A stretch of DNA of 17,409 bases. It comes from Pseudomonadota bacterium (lineage in GTDB: Bacteria; Pseudomonadota; Gammaproteobacteria; Burkholderiales; SG8-39). This document shows positions 1 through 7,609 of this stretch, piece after piece. The stretch lies in the NCBI GenBank assembly GCA_021848555.1, contig JAJZUN010000007.1, positions 1 to 17,409 of the forward strand, read 5' to 3'. The translations under genes and the position numbers were made by a program. Positions within the stretch are counted from its first letter, which is position 1. Each line of letters begins with the position of its first letter. The notes beneath the pieces are model-generated. The model did not search any database and was not told the origin of the DNA. It was given only the letters and a program-made list of their open reading frames with translations.

Positions 1-420
1 CCCGCACCCGCGCCGGCCGCGGGCGCGCTCGCGGGCGGCCATGTGGACGCGGTGCTGGCCAATTATTCGGAAGTCGCGCAGCACATCCAGTCCGGGAAAG
101 CCCGCGCCATCGCGGTCACCTCGGCGGAGCGCACCGACACGCTGAAGGAGGTGCCGACCGTGTCCGAGTCGGGCTATCCCGGCTTCGAAGCGACCGCCTG
201 GTTCGGGCTGGTGGCCACCGGCGGCAGCCCGCCGGCCGCGATCGCCCGCCTCAATGCCGAGGCGAACAAGGCCTTGAAAATGCCCGATGTGCGCGAGAAG
301 CTGATCGCGCAGGGCATGTATCCGGTGGGCACCACGCCGGGGGAGTTCGATGCGCACATACGTTCCGAGATCGTGAAGTACGGCAAGGTGATCAAGGATT
401 CGGGCATCAAGGTCGAATGA
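1..420 (+). CDS. Bug/TctC-family tripartite tricarboxylate transporter binding protein (C-terminal part)
   Basis: The reading frame is open from base 1, so the N-terminal part, including the signal peptide, lies outside the window. About 139 residues are visible. They match the C-terminal lobe of Bug/TctC periplasmic solute-binding proteins: a GGHVDAVLAN segment, then SGKARAIAVTSAER, then VPTVSESGYPGFEA, then a helix-rich tail with LNAEANKAL and a late GTTPGEFDAHIRSE segment. This order is typical of the family, which captures carboxylates and other small organic molecules for TctAB-type transporters or for sensing. The GTG at 43 is an internal valine, not a start. The M20 amidohydrolase follows 72 bases downstream on the same strand, so the two may be co-transcribed and the ligand could be an amide or acylated amino acid. 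That link is inference. Confidence 0.9.
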   Translation, partial: PAPAPAAGALAGGHVDAVLANYSEVAQHIQSGKARAIAVTSAERTDTLKEVPTVSESGYPGFEATAWFGLVATGGSPPAAIARLNAEANKALKMPDVREKLIAQGMYPVGTTPGEFDAHIRSEIVKYGKVIKDSGIKVE

Positions 421-492
421 GGGGTGCGCGGCGCTGACGCCGCTGCGGACTCATCGATTAACCACGCAACAGCATGAGGAGCCAGTACGGCC

Positions 493-1680
493 ATGCCTAT
501 CGTTGATCGCATCGCTTCGATGCACGCAGAGCTGACCGGCTGGAGGCGCGACCTGCACGCGCACCCGGAACTCGGCTTCGAGGAAACGCGCACCTCCGAC
601 CTGGTTGCGGCGAAACTCGCAGCGTTCGGCTGCGAAGTGCACCGCGGCCTGGGCAAGACGGGTGTGGTCGGCACGCTGCGCGCCGGCAGCGGCGCGCAAG
701 GCGCAGCGGGCACGATAGGGCTGCGCGCGGACATGGACGCACTGCCGATCGAGGAGACGGGCGGCCGCGAGCACGGGTCGCGCCATCAGGGAAAGATGCA
801 CGCCTGCGGCCACGACGGACACACCGCCATGCTGCTCGGCGCGGCGCGCTATCTGGCTGAGACGCGCAACTTCGACGGCACGGTGCATTTCATTTTCCAG
901 CCGGCGGAGGAAGGCCTGGGCGGTGCCCGCGCGATGGTCGATGAAGGCCTGTTCGAGAAGTTTCCGTGCGAGGCCATTTTCGGCATGCACAACCGGCCCG
1001 GGCTGCCCATCGGGCGGTTCGCAGTGCGCGCAGGGCCGATGATGGCGGCGGGCGCGTTCTTCGACATCCACGTCACCGGCAAGGGCGCGCACGGCGCGCG
1101 GCCGGAAACCGGGATCGATCCGGTGATGGTGGTGGCGCACATTGCGATCGCGCTGCAGACCATCGTATCGCGCAATGCGCCGCCGCTGGAGACGGCGGTG
1201 CTGTCGGTGACCAAGATCCACGCCGGCGACGCGTACAACGTGATTCCGCAGACTGCCCGGCTTGCCGGCACGGTGCGCGCGTTTTCGCGCGAGGTGATGA
1301 CGCTGATCGAGACCTCGATGCGACGCATCGCCAAGGGCCAGGCGGAAAGTTTCGGCGCAACGGCCGAGGTGGAATTCAGACTCATGTTTCCGCCCACGGT
1401 CAACGATGCGCGCGAAGCCGATTTCGCCGCCGGCATCTGCGCCGAACTGGTGGGCGCGGACCACGTGAATCGCAATCCGCCGCTGCTCATGGGTTCCGAG
1501 GACTTTTCCCTGATGCTGGAAAAAGTCCCGGGGTGTTATATCAACATCGGCAACGGCGCGGGCGAGGGCGGCTGCGATCTGCACAACCCGGGCTACGACT
1601 TCAACGACGCGGCGCTGCCCCTGGGGGCGAGTTTCTTCGCGCGGCTGGTGGAGACGCGGCTGGCCAAACGGCCGGCCTGA
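493..1680 (+). CDS. M20-family metal-dependent amidohydrolase (hippurate hydrolase-like)
   Basis: A 395-residue protein of normal length for the M20D amidohydrolases, which hydrolyse N-acyl amino acids such as hippurate with two metal ions in the cytoplasm. Metal-site motifs are visible: LHAHPELGFEE near residues 21-31, HACGHDGHTAM near 103-112 (Cys105 and His107 as expected ligands), FQPAEEG near 135-141 with the catalytic Glu pair, GMH near 164-166, and a late CDLHNPGYDF segment carrying the last His ligand. The lid domain begins near residue 185 (GKGAHGARPETGIDP). The ATG at 493 has a GAGGAG ribosome site about 11 bases upstream. The gene follows a Bug binding protein, a common pairing in betaproteobacteria. 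It converges on arsM and marks the left edge of the metalloid cluster. The exact substrate cannot be read from the sequence. Confidence 0.9.
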   Translation: MPIVDRIASMHAELTGWRRDLHAHPELGFEETRTSDLVAAKLAAFGCEVHRGLGKTGVVGTLRAGSGAQGAAGTIGLRADMDALPIEETGGREHGSRHQGKMHACGHDGHTAMLLGAARYLAETRNFDGTVHFIFQPAEEGLGGARAMVDEGLFEKFPCEAIFGMHNRPGLPIGRFAVRAGPMMAAGAFFDIHVTGKGAHGARPETGIDPVMVVAHIAIALQTIVSRNAPPLETAVLSVTKIHAGDAYNVIPQTARLAGTVRAFSREVMTLIETSMRRIAKGQAESFGATAEVEFRLMFPPTVNDAREADFAAGICAELVGADHVNRNPPLLMGSEDFSLMLEKVPGCYINIGNGAGEGGCDLHNPGYDFNDAALPLGASFFARLVETRLAKRPA

Positions 1681-1691
1681 TACCGCCGCGA

Positions 1692-1712
1692 CGGCCGGCA
1701 GGGCGCCGGCCG
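1692..1712. terminator. GC-rich hairpin between convergent genes
   Basis: A perfect 8-base-pair stem (1692-1699 CGGCCGGC with 1705-1712 GCCGGCCG) encloses a 5-base loop. It sits 12 bases after the amidohydrolase stop and about 50 bases after the arsM stop on the other strand. There is no T-run on either side, so it is at best a weak or Rho-assisted bidirectional terminator. Confidence 0.4.
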
Positions 1713-1762
1713 GGCTGGTTCGCGAACTGGCTGAAGAAGCCCGTCGCTATTGGTTCTGCAGG

Positions 1763-2587
1763 CTATTTACCCGCTGGCTTGCGGGCGCGCACGAAGGCGC
1801 TCATGAATTTGCCGTCGACCTGGGAGGCGACCGCGTCCACGGCTATGCCCTGTGCGGCGAGAAACTGGCGCGCGTCCTCGACCTGGTAGATGCGGGTCGG
1901 CTCGATGGCGATGTCGTCGAAGCCGGCCGCGGCCAGTTTCGCGGCGTAGTCGGTATCGCGCAGCGCGCCGGCGACGCAGCCTATCCACAATTCGACGCTC
2001 TTGCGGATCGCCGCGGGAATCTCGCCGGTGACCACCACGTCCGAGACCGCAAAGCGCCCGCCCGGCTTGAGCACGCGAAACGCCTCGCGCAGCACCCGGT
2101 CCTTGTCGGCCGACAGATTGATCACGCAGTTGGAAATGATTACGTCGACCGTATCGTCCGGCAGCGGGATGTTCTCGATCTCGCCTTTCAGGAATTCGAC
2201 ATTCTCCACGCCGGCTTTGCGCTGGTTGGCGCGCGCCAGCGCCAGCATTTCATCGGTCATGTCCAGGCCGTAGGCCTTGCCGGTCGGGCCGACGCGCCGG
2301 GCCGACAGCAGCACGTCGATGCCGCCGCCCGAGCCCAGGTCGAGCACGATCTCGCCGGGGTGCAACTGCGCCAGCGCCGTCGGATTGCCGCAGCCCAGCG
2401 AGGCCTGCAGCGCCTGCTCCGGCACCTCGCCGCTTTGCTTTGTGCTGTAGAGATTGGAGGTGATCGGGTCGCAACTGCCGCCGGCGGCAAGGGCCGGCGC
2501 GCAACAGGATGAGCTCGAACCTTGAACCTTCAGGGCAAACTGGCCGTACTTGGTCTTGACGACTTCCTTGATGTCTTCAGCGCTCAT
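1763..2587 (-). CDS. arsM: Arsenite S-adenosylmethionine methyltransferase ArsM
   Basis: A 274-residue class I methyltransferase that converts As(III) to methylated arsenicals in the cytoplasm using S-adenosylmethionine and thiols. The SAM-binding motif I is DLGSGGGID at residues 83-91. The three cysteines expected for ArsM are present: Cys66 (LGCGNP), Cys154 (SNCVINL) and Cys204 (WIGCVAGAL). A Cys-Cys pair (28-29) and Cys39 lie in the N-terminal region, as in many bacterial ArsM proteins. The start is the ATG at 2587, which has an AAGGAG ribosome site 7 bases upstream; the longer frame from 2731 runs into the neighbouring gene. It lies 59 bases after the nitroreductase on the same strand and is the last gene of the molybdoenzyme cluster. 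It is the strongest single pointer to arsenic. Confidence 0.93.
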   Translation of the reverse strand: MSAEDIKEVVKTKYGQFALKVQGSSSSCCAPALAAGGSCDPITSNLYSTKQSGEVPEQALQASLGCGNPTALAQLHPGEIVLDLGSGGGIDVLLSARRVGPTGKAYGLDMTDEMLALARANQRKAGVENVEFLKGEIENIPLPDDTVDVIISNCVINLSADKDRVLREAFRVLKPGGRFAVSDVVVTGEIPAAIRKSVELWIGCVAGALRDTDYAAKLAAAGFDDIAIEPTRIYQVEDARQFLAAQGIAVDAVASQVDGKFMSAFVRARKPAGK

Positions 2588-2646
2588 GTCGTTTCTCCTT
2601 TCCCGGATCGGAACCGAAAAGATTCGGGCTGCCGTTCGAACCGCCG

Positions 2647-3240
2647 TTATAGCGTGGAAGTATAGTCGGCCATGACCGGCCGCGGCGGCGCAGGTTTCGG
2701 CTTCTGTTCCGTGCCCACCGTGACGAAGCAAAGCGGCTGCTCATGCGCGCCCAGCGCGAACAGCGACCGCATCTGCCGCGAGTACAGTGCCCTGCCGCTC
2801 GACAGCCCCGCGCCGAAGCGCATCGCCTGCGCGGCGAGCAGCATGTTCTGAATGGCGCAGCCCGCGGAAACGATGCGTTCCTGCGGATGAGCAGGACCCA
2901 GTTCCGGATCGAGGCGGGCGACCACCAGGATCAGGAACGGGCCGCGGAACGCTTTCGACCTCGCATCCTGCTTCTGCGCCTCGGTTGCTTCGCCGTCGCG
3001 CTCGACCAGCGCTTCGGCAAAGGCCGCGCCCAGAAGATGGCGCCGCTCGGGCGGGATGACGATCAGGCGCCATGGATTCAATCGACCGTGATCGGGCGCT
3101 GCGCCCGCTGCGCTCAGAATTGTCGCGATCTGCCCGCTGTCGGGCCCCGGATCGCCCAGACGTTTGGGCGACACGTGCTGGCGTGAATGGATCAGCGTCA
3201 GCGCAGCATCCAGCACTTCCTGGTCGATGATCGAATCCAT
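2647..3240 (-). CDS. YdjA-like FMN nitroreductase family protein
   Basis: A 197-residue protein resembling the small YdjA-type nitroreductases, FMN-dependent NAD(P)H oxidoreductases of the cytoplasm. Visible family features are the N-terminal SRQHVSPKRL segment, APDHGRLNPWRLIVI near residues 50-64, a FRGPFLILVVA strand, SAGCAIQNMLLAAQAMRFGAGL in the middle, and a final FVTVGTEQKPKPAPPRP segment. The ATG at 3240 is preferred; a TTG three codons upstream (3249) is possible and neither has a clear ribosome site. It follows moaA by 40 bases and precedes arsM, so it is probably in the same transcript. The natural substrate is unknown. Reduction of a nitro-aromatic arsenical is a tempting but untested idea, and a flavin-linked electron role for the operon is another. 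Confidence 0.82.
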   Translation of the reverse strand: MDSIIDQEVLDAALTLIHSRQHVSPKRLGDPGPDSGQIATILSAAGAAPDHGRLNPWRLIVIPPERRHLLGAAFAEALVERDGEATEAQKQDARSKAFRGPFLILVVARLDPELGPAHPQERIVSAGCAIQNMLLAAQAMRFGAGLSSGRALYSRQMRSLFALGAHEQPLCFVTVGTEQKPKPAPPRPVMADYTSTL

Positions 3241-3280
3241 GTCGGTCAATAGTTGGACTTGGGTCGCTTAGTGGATCTAG

Positions 3281-4276
3281 CTATCCACCGGTCTTGCTCA
3301 TTACGCGAATGATTTTCCCTGGCGATTCACGAAACGCATGGCGTTGCGGTTTCAGTTCGATGGCGGTGCGTATTGCGGCTTCGATCCGATCTTCGCTTGC
3401 TCCTGAGCGAAGCAGTCGGCGGAAATCGAACTTTTCGTCCCGACCCAGGCACAGGTACAAGCGGCCTTCGACGCCAAGTCTGACGCGGTTGCACGTTTCG
3501 CAAAAATGTTGCGAGATTGGCGTTATAAAACCGACACTAAACCGGCCGTCTCTGGATTGCAGATAACGCGCGGGCCCGCCTCCGGGGATCAGCGCATCGA
3601 CCAGACCGAATCGCTCCTGCAGGCGTTGCCGGACGGGTTGCAGATCGAGGTGGCCGGCACTTCGGCACGTGCCTCCCATAGGCATGGTTTCAATGAGACG
3701 CATGACGAATCCACGGTCCATGCAAAACGCCGCCATGTCGTCGATTTCGTCATCGTTGACGCCGGGCATCACCACCATGTTGATCTTGATCGGAGCAAGA
3801 CCCGCGCGCTTTCCCGCCATCAGACCGAAAATGATCTGGTCGAAGCAGTCCCGCCCGGTGATGCGCGCGATGCGCTTGCGCCGGAGCGAGTCGAGACTCA
3901 CGTTGATGCGTGTCAACCCAGCGTGCTTCAGGGCGCCTGCGTGTTTATCGAGTTGAGTCGCGTTTGTGCTCAAGGAGAGTTCGTCGATGCCACGCAGGCG
4001 GTGCAGCCGGGCGACCAGTTGCGGGAGATCTCGGCGCAGCAGAGGCTCGCCTCCGGTAATCCTTACCCGGTGAACGCCAAGCTTTGCGAATATCGCCAAC
4101 AGCCGCTCGATCTCGTCGAAATTCAGCCAGTTGGCCGGCTCCTCGAACCCGCAAAAGCCCTTGGGCATGCAATAGCCGCAGCGCAGGTCGCATCGATCCG
4201 TGACCGAAAGCCGGAGGTAGTCGATCCGGCGCCCAAAGCGGTCGGCAAGGAGTGCAGGTGGTTGATCAGTTGCCAT
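3281..4276 (-). CDS. moaA: GTP 3',8-cyclase MoaA (molybdenum cofactor biosynthesis)
   Basis: A 331-residue radical SAM enzyme that, with MoaC, makes cyclic pyranopterin monophosphate, the first step of molybdopterin synthesis. The N-terminal cluster motif CX3CX2C is at Cys29, Cys33 and Cys36. The MoaA-specific C-terminal cluster motif CX2CX13C is at Cys259, Cys262 and Cys276. ITGGEPLLR near residue 73 and a terminal Gly-Gly, needed for activity in MoaA, are both present, so it looks functional. The ATG at 4276 is preceded by a GGGGAA-like ribosome site. It lies 18 bases after the polyferredoxin gene in the molybdoenzyme cluster. No moaC, moaB, moeA or mogA is in the window, so this is probably a dedicated extra copy that raises cofactor supply when the molybdoenzyme is expressed. 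Confidence 0.95.
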   Translation of the reverse strand: MATDQPPALLADRFGRRIDYLRLSVTDRCDLRCGYCMPKGFCGFEEPANWLNFDEIERLLAIFAKLGVHRVRITGGEPLLRRDLPQLVARLHRLRGIDELSLSTNATQLDKHAGALKHAGLTRINVSLDSLRRKRIARITGRDCFDQIIFGLMAGKRAGLAPIKINMVVMPGVNDDEIDDMAAFCMDRGFVMRLIETMPMGGTCRSAGHLDLQPVRQRLQERFGLVDALIPGGGPARYLQSRDGRFSVGFITPISQHFCETCNRVRLGVEGRLYLCLGRDEKFDFRRLLRSGASEDRIEAAIRTAIELKPQRHAFRESPGKIIRVMSKTGG

Positions 4277-4294
4277 GCAAGGTATTCCCCACGC

Positions 4295-5905
4295 TCATCC
4301 CATCATCGCATGGCGCTGGCGGCAGGTTGGGCACAGCTTCAGACGTTCGACGCCCTCTGTGCCAAGCACGGGGTGGCCCTTGATCCGCTCCAGACTGGAG
4401 GCGAGCAGTTGCCGGCTGATGAAGGGCGTGCCGCATTCGGTGCAGCAAAACAATTCGTCCTCATGCAGCACTCGCGCTTCGCTGCGTGCGGCCGCGTCGG
4501 CCATGAAACGCGGATGTAGCGTAACCGCGTGTTCGGGACATCCAACGTCGCACAGCCCGCACTGCACGCAGCTTGCTTCGATAAAGCGCAGCCTGGGTAC
4601 CGGCTCCGGTTCCGCGACGAAAGCCGCGACCGGGCACAGATTGGCGCAGGCGAAACAAAGCGTGCACTTCGCGTGCTCCACTACGACTTCGCCAAAGAGC
4701 ATCCCCGGCGCTAACATAACCGACGCCATCGCGCCGTCTACCGCAGCGTGCAGCGCATCGAGTGCAGCGAGTAGCGACGGCCGCTTGGCCCCGATGTTTT
4801 CGGCCGCAGCCCGTTCGCCCTGGTCACTCATGACGCTTGTCCGTTGCGGCATGGCGTCGATGGTTGCGGCGAGCGCTTCCGACGCAACCAGCGCCAGGCC
4901 CAAGGGCGAAACGCCGATCGCGCCAAGCAGAATGCAGGCTGCGGCGATTTCACGCGCCAGCAACGCTTGCTCTTCCAGAGTGGCATTTTTGTTGCGAACC
5001 ACCACCACGCCTGCGGCGCCCAGTGCGAGCGCCTCGAACCAGAGTTCTTCACCGAAGGCCGGAAGTGCGTCGATCTGCAATGTGCGTGCCCGGGCAGGCA
5101 GACGGGCCGCTTCAATCGCGGCGCGCGCCGCCGGAACATGGACGACGATCACCGGCGCCGGATAGCCTTCGCTTCGGGCTGCGTCGAGCAAGCGCCGCAA
5201 CGCTGCCCGCAGCGCCGCAGGCGACGGCCGGTTGAAGGACAGCGCACCTGTTGGACAGGCAAGCGCGCAACTCGCGCAGCCCTGGCAAAGCCGGGTATCG
5301 AGCGCCACGAGGTCGCCCGCAGAGCGAAGCGCCTCCGCCGGGCACACGCTCAAACACTGAGTGCAGCCGCGCAACCCCTTCGCGCCATGCGTGCAAAGTG
5401 ATGCGTCGTAATCGACGAACTTCGGTTTGGCAAAACGTCCGACGAGACGACGAAGTTCGTCCAATGCTCCTGCAAGCGCCGCCTGATCACCTTGCGGCGC
5501 GAAATAGCCGAGCGGAGCGATGCTGCCCGAAACGAGCGGTTTTCCGGACAGGTCCAGTACGAGATCAAAGCTCCCGTCCGCATTCGGGCTGAATTTTCCG
5601 ATGTCAGCCGAACCGCCGCCGGGCGTCGCCGCCTGGGCGCGAAAAGCGCCGAACACACCGGAGAGCGAAACAACGCGCCCGCCCACCACCGTGATGCTCG
5701 CACCTCCGGAGTTGAACTCGGTAAACCCCGGCGCAAGCGCCACAACCTTCATTGACCCGGCAAGCGCGCCGGCTGCCGTGGCGATCGCCGGCCCGTCGCC
5801 GATGACCAGTACCACGCCACGCGATTCGAACACGACCACGTCCGGCGCGACGCTCGCATTGGAGGCGAGCGGGGAAAGCGCGGCGAGGCAGAGGGACGCG
5901 GTCAC
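4295..5905 (-). CDS. Cytoplasmic polyferredoxin with four [4Fe-4S] motifs, MvhD-like middle and C-terminal Cys ribbon
   Basis: About 536 residues from the chosen GTG at 5905. An N-terminal segment with a Rossmann-like pattern (VVVFESRGVVLVIGDG) is followed by two [4Fe-4S] motifs (Cys at about 171, 181, 184, 188 and 207, 210, 213, 217). Next is a domain ending in GEELWFEALALGAAGVVVV that recalls MvhD-type hydrogenase iron-sulfur subunits. Two more motifs follow (CTLCFACANLC and CVQCGLCDVGC), and finally a CTEC...CPTC ribbon likely to bind zinc or iron. Similar proteins accompany formate dehydrogenases in betaproteobacteria, where from memory they carry a longer N-terminal region that is absent here. 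No ATG is available after the chaperone stop (5938), and a longer frame from 6076 would overlap the chaperone by over 100 bases. A CTG at 5941 is an alternative start. The role is probably electron transfer or assembly, and it is unproved. Confidence 0.8.
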   Translation of the reverse strand: MTASLCLAALSPLASNASVAPDVVVFESRGVVLVIGDGPAIATAAGALAGSMKVVALAPGFTEFNSGGASITVVGGRVVSLSGVFGAFRAQAATPGGGSADIGKFSPNADGSFDLVLDLSGKPLVSGSIAPLGYFAPQGDQAALAGALDELRRLVGRFAKPKFVDYDASLCTHGAKGLRGCTQCLSVCPAEALRSAGDLVALDTRLCQGCASCALACPTGALSFNRPSPAALRAALRRLLDAARSEGYPAPVIVVHVPAARAAIEAARLPARARTLQIDALPAFGEELWFEALALGAAGVVVVRNKNATLEEQALLAREIAAACILLGAIGVSPLGLALVASEALAATIDAMPQRTSVMSDQGERAAAENIGAKRPSLLAALDALHAAVDGAMASVMLAPGMLFGEVVVEHAKCTLCFACANLCPVAAFVAEPEPVPRLRFIEASCVQCGLCDVGCPEHAVTLHPRFMADAAARSEARVLHEDELFCCTECGTPFISRQLLASSLERIKGHPVLGTEGVERLKLCPTCRQRHAMMG

Positions 5906-5937
5906 GGCTTGGCTTGGCGTTTGGCGCGGACGCCCGG

Positions 5938-6612
5938 TCAGGTGGCCGTCTGATCGAGGAGCAGCGCGACATCCTCGCGATCCACCAGGCACGCCCTGCC
6001 GATCAGGGACACGGCCGCGCGATAGAACGGCGTCTGTGCTGCCTGCGCGAGACGTTCGCAATGCTGCGGAACCCACGCGAGCAGGTGCTCATCCAAAAAA
6101 CGCCGCTCGCGCTCGACCCAGCCTGCGGCCGCTGCGCGATCGCTGGCCTGCCACGCTTCCATTTCCTGGTAACAGGCGAGCGAAAGGAAGCGCAACTCGG
6201 CGCCGAGATGGTCGGGCGGGCCTGCATCGGGAGCAGGTGCATCGAAGCCGGCCTCGCGATAGGCGGCTTCGACCGCGACGGTCGAATCCCCCATCAGGCG
6301 CGACTCCAGGGCTACGGATTCGAACGGCGCGGGAACCTTATGGCGTTTGGCAACCCCGCTAAAGAGCCGGGTGTAGTCGACTTCCATTGCTTCGAGCGCC
6401 TTCGCGTCGCCGCGTGCCACGCGAACCGCTGCGCCTAGTCGCTCGACTTCATCGGCCAGCGGTTCAGTCGGGGTACCCACCTCTGCGGCGGGAAGCAGCG
6501 TCGAGTCCAGTTCCGCCAGCAGCGCAGCGTCCGGACGTTGCAGAACCAGCCGCGCAAGCAACCAGTAAGTCCGGCTGCGGCGTGCGGCCGATTCCGCCAG
6601 CGCCGCCTGCAT
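5938..6612 (-). CDS. TorD/DmsD-family molybdoenzyme chaperone
   Basis: A 224-residue, mainly helical protein with the marks of the TorD (Nitrate_red_del) family: VDYTRLFSGV near residue 80, PDHLGAELRFLSLACYQEMEAW in the middle, and FLDEHLLAWVPQHCERLAQ in the C-terminal third. Such chaperones bind the twin-arginine leader and immature apoenzyme of a partner molybdoenzyme, helping cofactor loading before export. The obvious client is the Tat-exported oxidoreductase at 7610-10210. The ATG at 6612 overlaps the cytochrome stop codon (TGATG), suggesting translational coupling. A TTG one codon upstream is also in frame but less likely. It corresponds in position and type to ArxD of arsenite oxidase clusters. 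Confidence 0.9.
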   Translation of the reverse strand: MQAALAESAARRSRTYWLLARLVLQRPDAALLAELDSTLLPAAEVGTPTEPLADEVERLGAAVRVARGDAKALEAMEVDYTRLFSGVAKRHKVPAPFESVALESRLMGDSTVAVEAAYREAGFDAPAPDAGPPDHLGAELRFLSLACYQEMEAWQASDRAAAAGWVERERRFLDEHLLAWVPQHCERLAQAAQTPFYRAAVSLIGRACLVDREDVALLLDQTAT

Positions 6613-6905
6613 CAACGCGCTACAACGCCGTACCAGGCGGGTTTGCTGCCTTCTTTATGGCAGGCTAGGCAAAGCTGTCGATCGACGACCTTGGCGCGCG
6701 GCACCTGCAGGAGAACGTCCCCTTGCTCCGACTTGTGGCAGGTGCCGCAGTCCATGGCCAGTTTCTTCGTGTGAAGCTGATGGAAGCGGCCGTTCTGCGC
6801 CAGCGATTTCTTCGCGGGCGCTTTTCCAGAACCCTGTGTCGCACTTTGGACCGGCATGGCGGCGAGGGCCAGACCCATGACCAAGAATGCAATATATCGC
6901 TTCAT
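6612..6905 (-). CDS. Small periplasmic diheme cytochrome c (CXXCH x2)
   Basis: A 97-residue protein with a hydrophobic Sec signal peptide (residues 1-21, ending PVQSA) and two c-type heme sites, CGTCH at 53-57 and CLACH at 79-83. The mature protein has four His residues in all: 42 and 45 just before the first heme site, plus the proximal His57 and His83. This count fits two bis-His low-potential hemes, as in cytochrome c3/c7-like folds. The ATG at 6905 overlaps the stop of the FeS subunit (ATGA). Its place between the electron-transfer subunit and the chaperone implies that it carries electrons to or from the molybdoenzyme in the periplasm, taking the role of the missing NrfD/PsrC membrane subunit. 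No CXXCH-containing partner of CymA/NapC type is in the window. Confidence 0.9.
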   Translation of the reverse strand: MKRYIAFLVMGLALAAMPVQSATQGSGKAPAKKSLAQNGRFHQLHTKKLAMDCGTCHKSEQGDVLLQVPRAKVVDRQLCLACHKEGSKPAWYGVVAR

Positions 6906-7594
6906 GATTTCGCTCCTTGCTCGATCACGTAATAGACCTGTGGGCCAGTGCCGAACTGCTGGCGCAACTGCGTCGCACCGGTCGCCTTGATGCGCTGCGC
7001 GACCTCGGATTTGGGATCGTCGATATCACCAAACATCCTTGCCTGAACCGGACAGACGATATCGCAGCTTGGCGTATAGGCCTGGTCCTTGCCGATGCGG
7101 TCGGTCTTGCCGTCGGCCACTGCCTGTTCCAGCTTGTGCGTGCAGAATGTGCACTTTTCGGCGGTCTTCTGCTTCTTGCGATGAGTCGGATGCCGATCCG
7201 CGTCGGCAATGGTCTCCGCGCCATTCTTGCCCTTGCCCGGATATAGCGGTTTCACTTCCTTATTCAGATGCGGGACGCCATACGGGCACACCGCCGCGCA
7301 ATAGCCGCAGCCGATGCATTTGTTGTAGTCGATCAGCACTACGCCGAACTGGTTCTTGCTGATGGCTTTGGCCCCAACTGAATCACAGGCCGCCTTGCAC
7401 GAGGGCCGCTCGCAATGCATGCAGTTCAAAGTATTGTAGATTTTCTTCACGCCCGGGTAGGTACCGACCTCGTACTCAAGCATCGAGTTCCAAGGTGCCT
7501 CAGGGGTGAAGTAATTCTCGGCAGCGCAGGCGGCAAGGCAGGCCCTGCAGCCCATGCAGCGTTTTTGGTCTATCAGTCTTACGAACTTGGTCAT
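6902..7594 (-). CDS. Molybdoenzyme electron-transfer subunit with four [4Fe-4S] clusters (DmsB/ArrB/ArxB-like)
   Basis: A 230-residue ferredoxin-like subunit. Sixteen cysteines fall in four groups typical of DmsB/PsrB/ArrB proteins: CMGCRACLAAC at 13-23, CMHCERPSCKAAC near 58-70, CIGCGYCAAVCP near 93-104, and CTFC plus a distal CDIVCP. It would wire the catalytic subunit's FeS cluster to the cytochrome. There is no signal peptide, as is normal when the subunit is exported attached to its Tat-borne partner. The ATG at 7594 has an AAGGGAG ribosome site, and the gene starts 15 bases after the catalytic subunit. Its stop overlaps the cytochrome start by four bases. Confidence 0.93.
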   Translation of the reverse strand: MTKFVRLIDQKRCMGCRACLAACAAENYFTPEAPWNSMLEYEVGTYPGVKKIYNTLNCMHCERPSCKAACDSVGAKAISKNQFGVVLIDYNKCIGCGYCAAVCPYGVPHLNKEVKPLYPGKGKNGAETIADADRHPTHRKKQKTAEKCTFCTHKLEQAVADGKTDRIGKDQAYTPSCDIVCPVQARMFGDIDDPKSEVAQRIKATGATQLRQQFGTGPQVYYVIEQGAKS

Positions 7595-7609
7595 AGTCGC
7601 GTGCTCCCT

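Noticed and set aside
5906..6076. Upstream extension of the polyferredoxin frame to an ATG at 6076
   Set aside because: It would overlap the TorD-type gene by over 100 bases and the added residues look like shadow coding.
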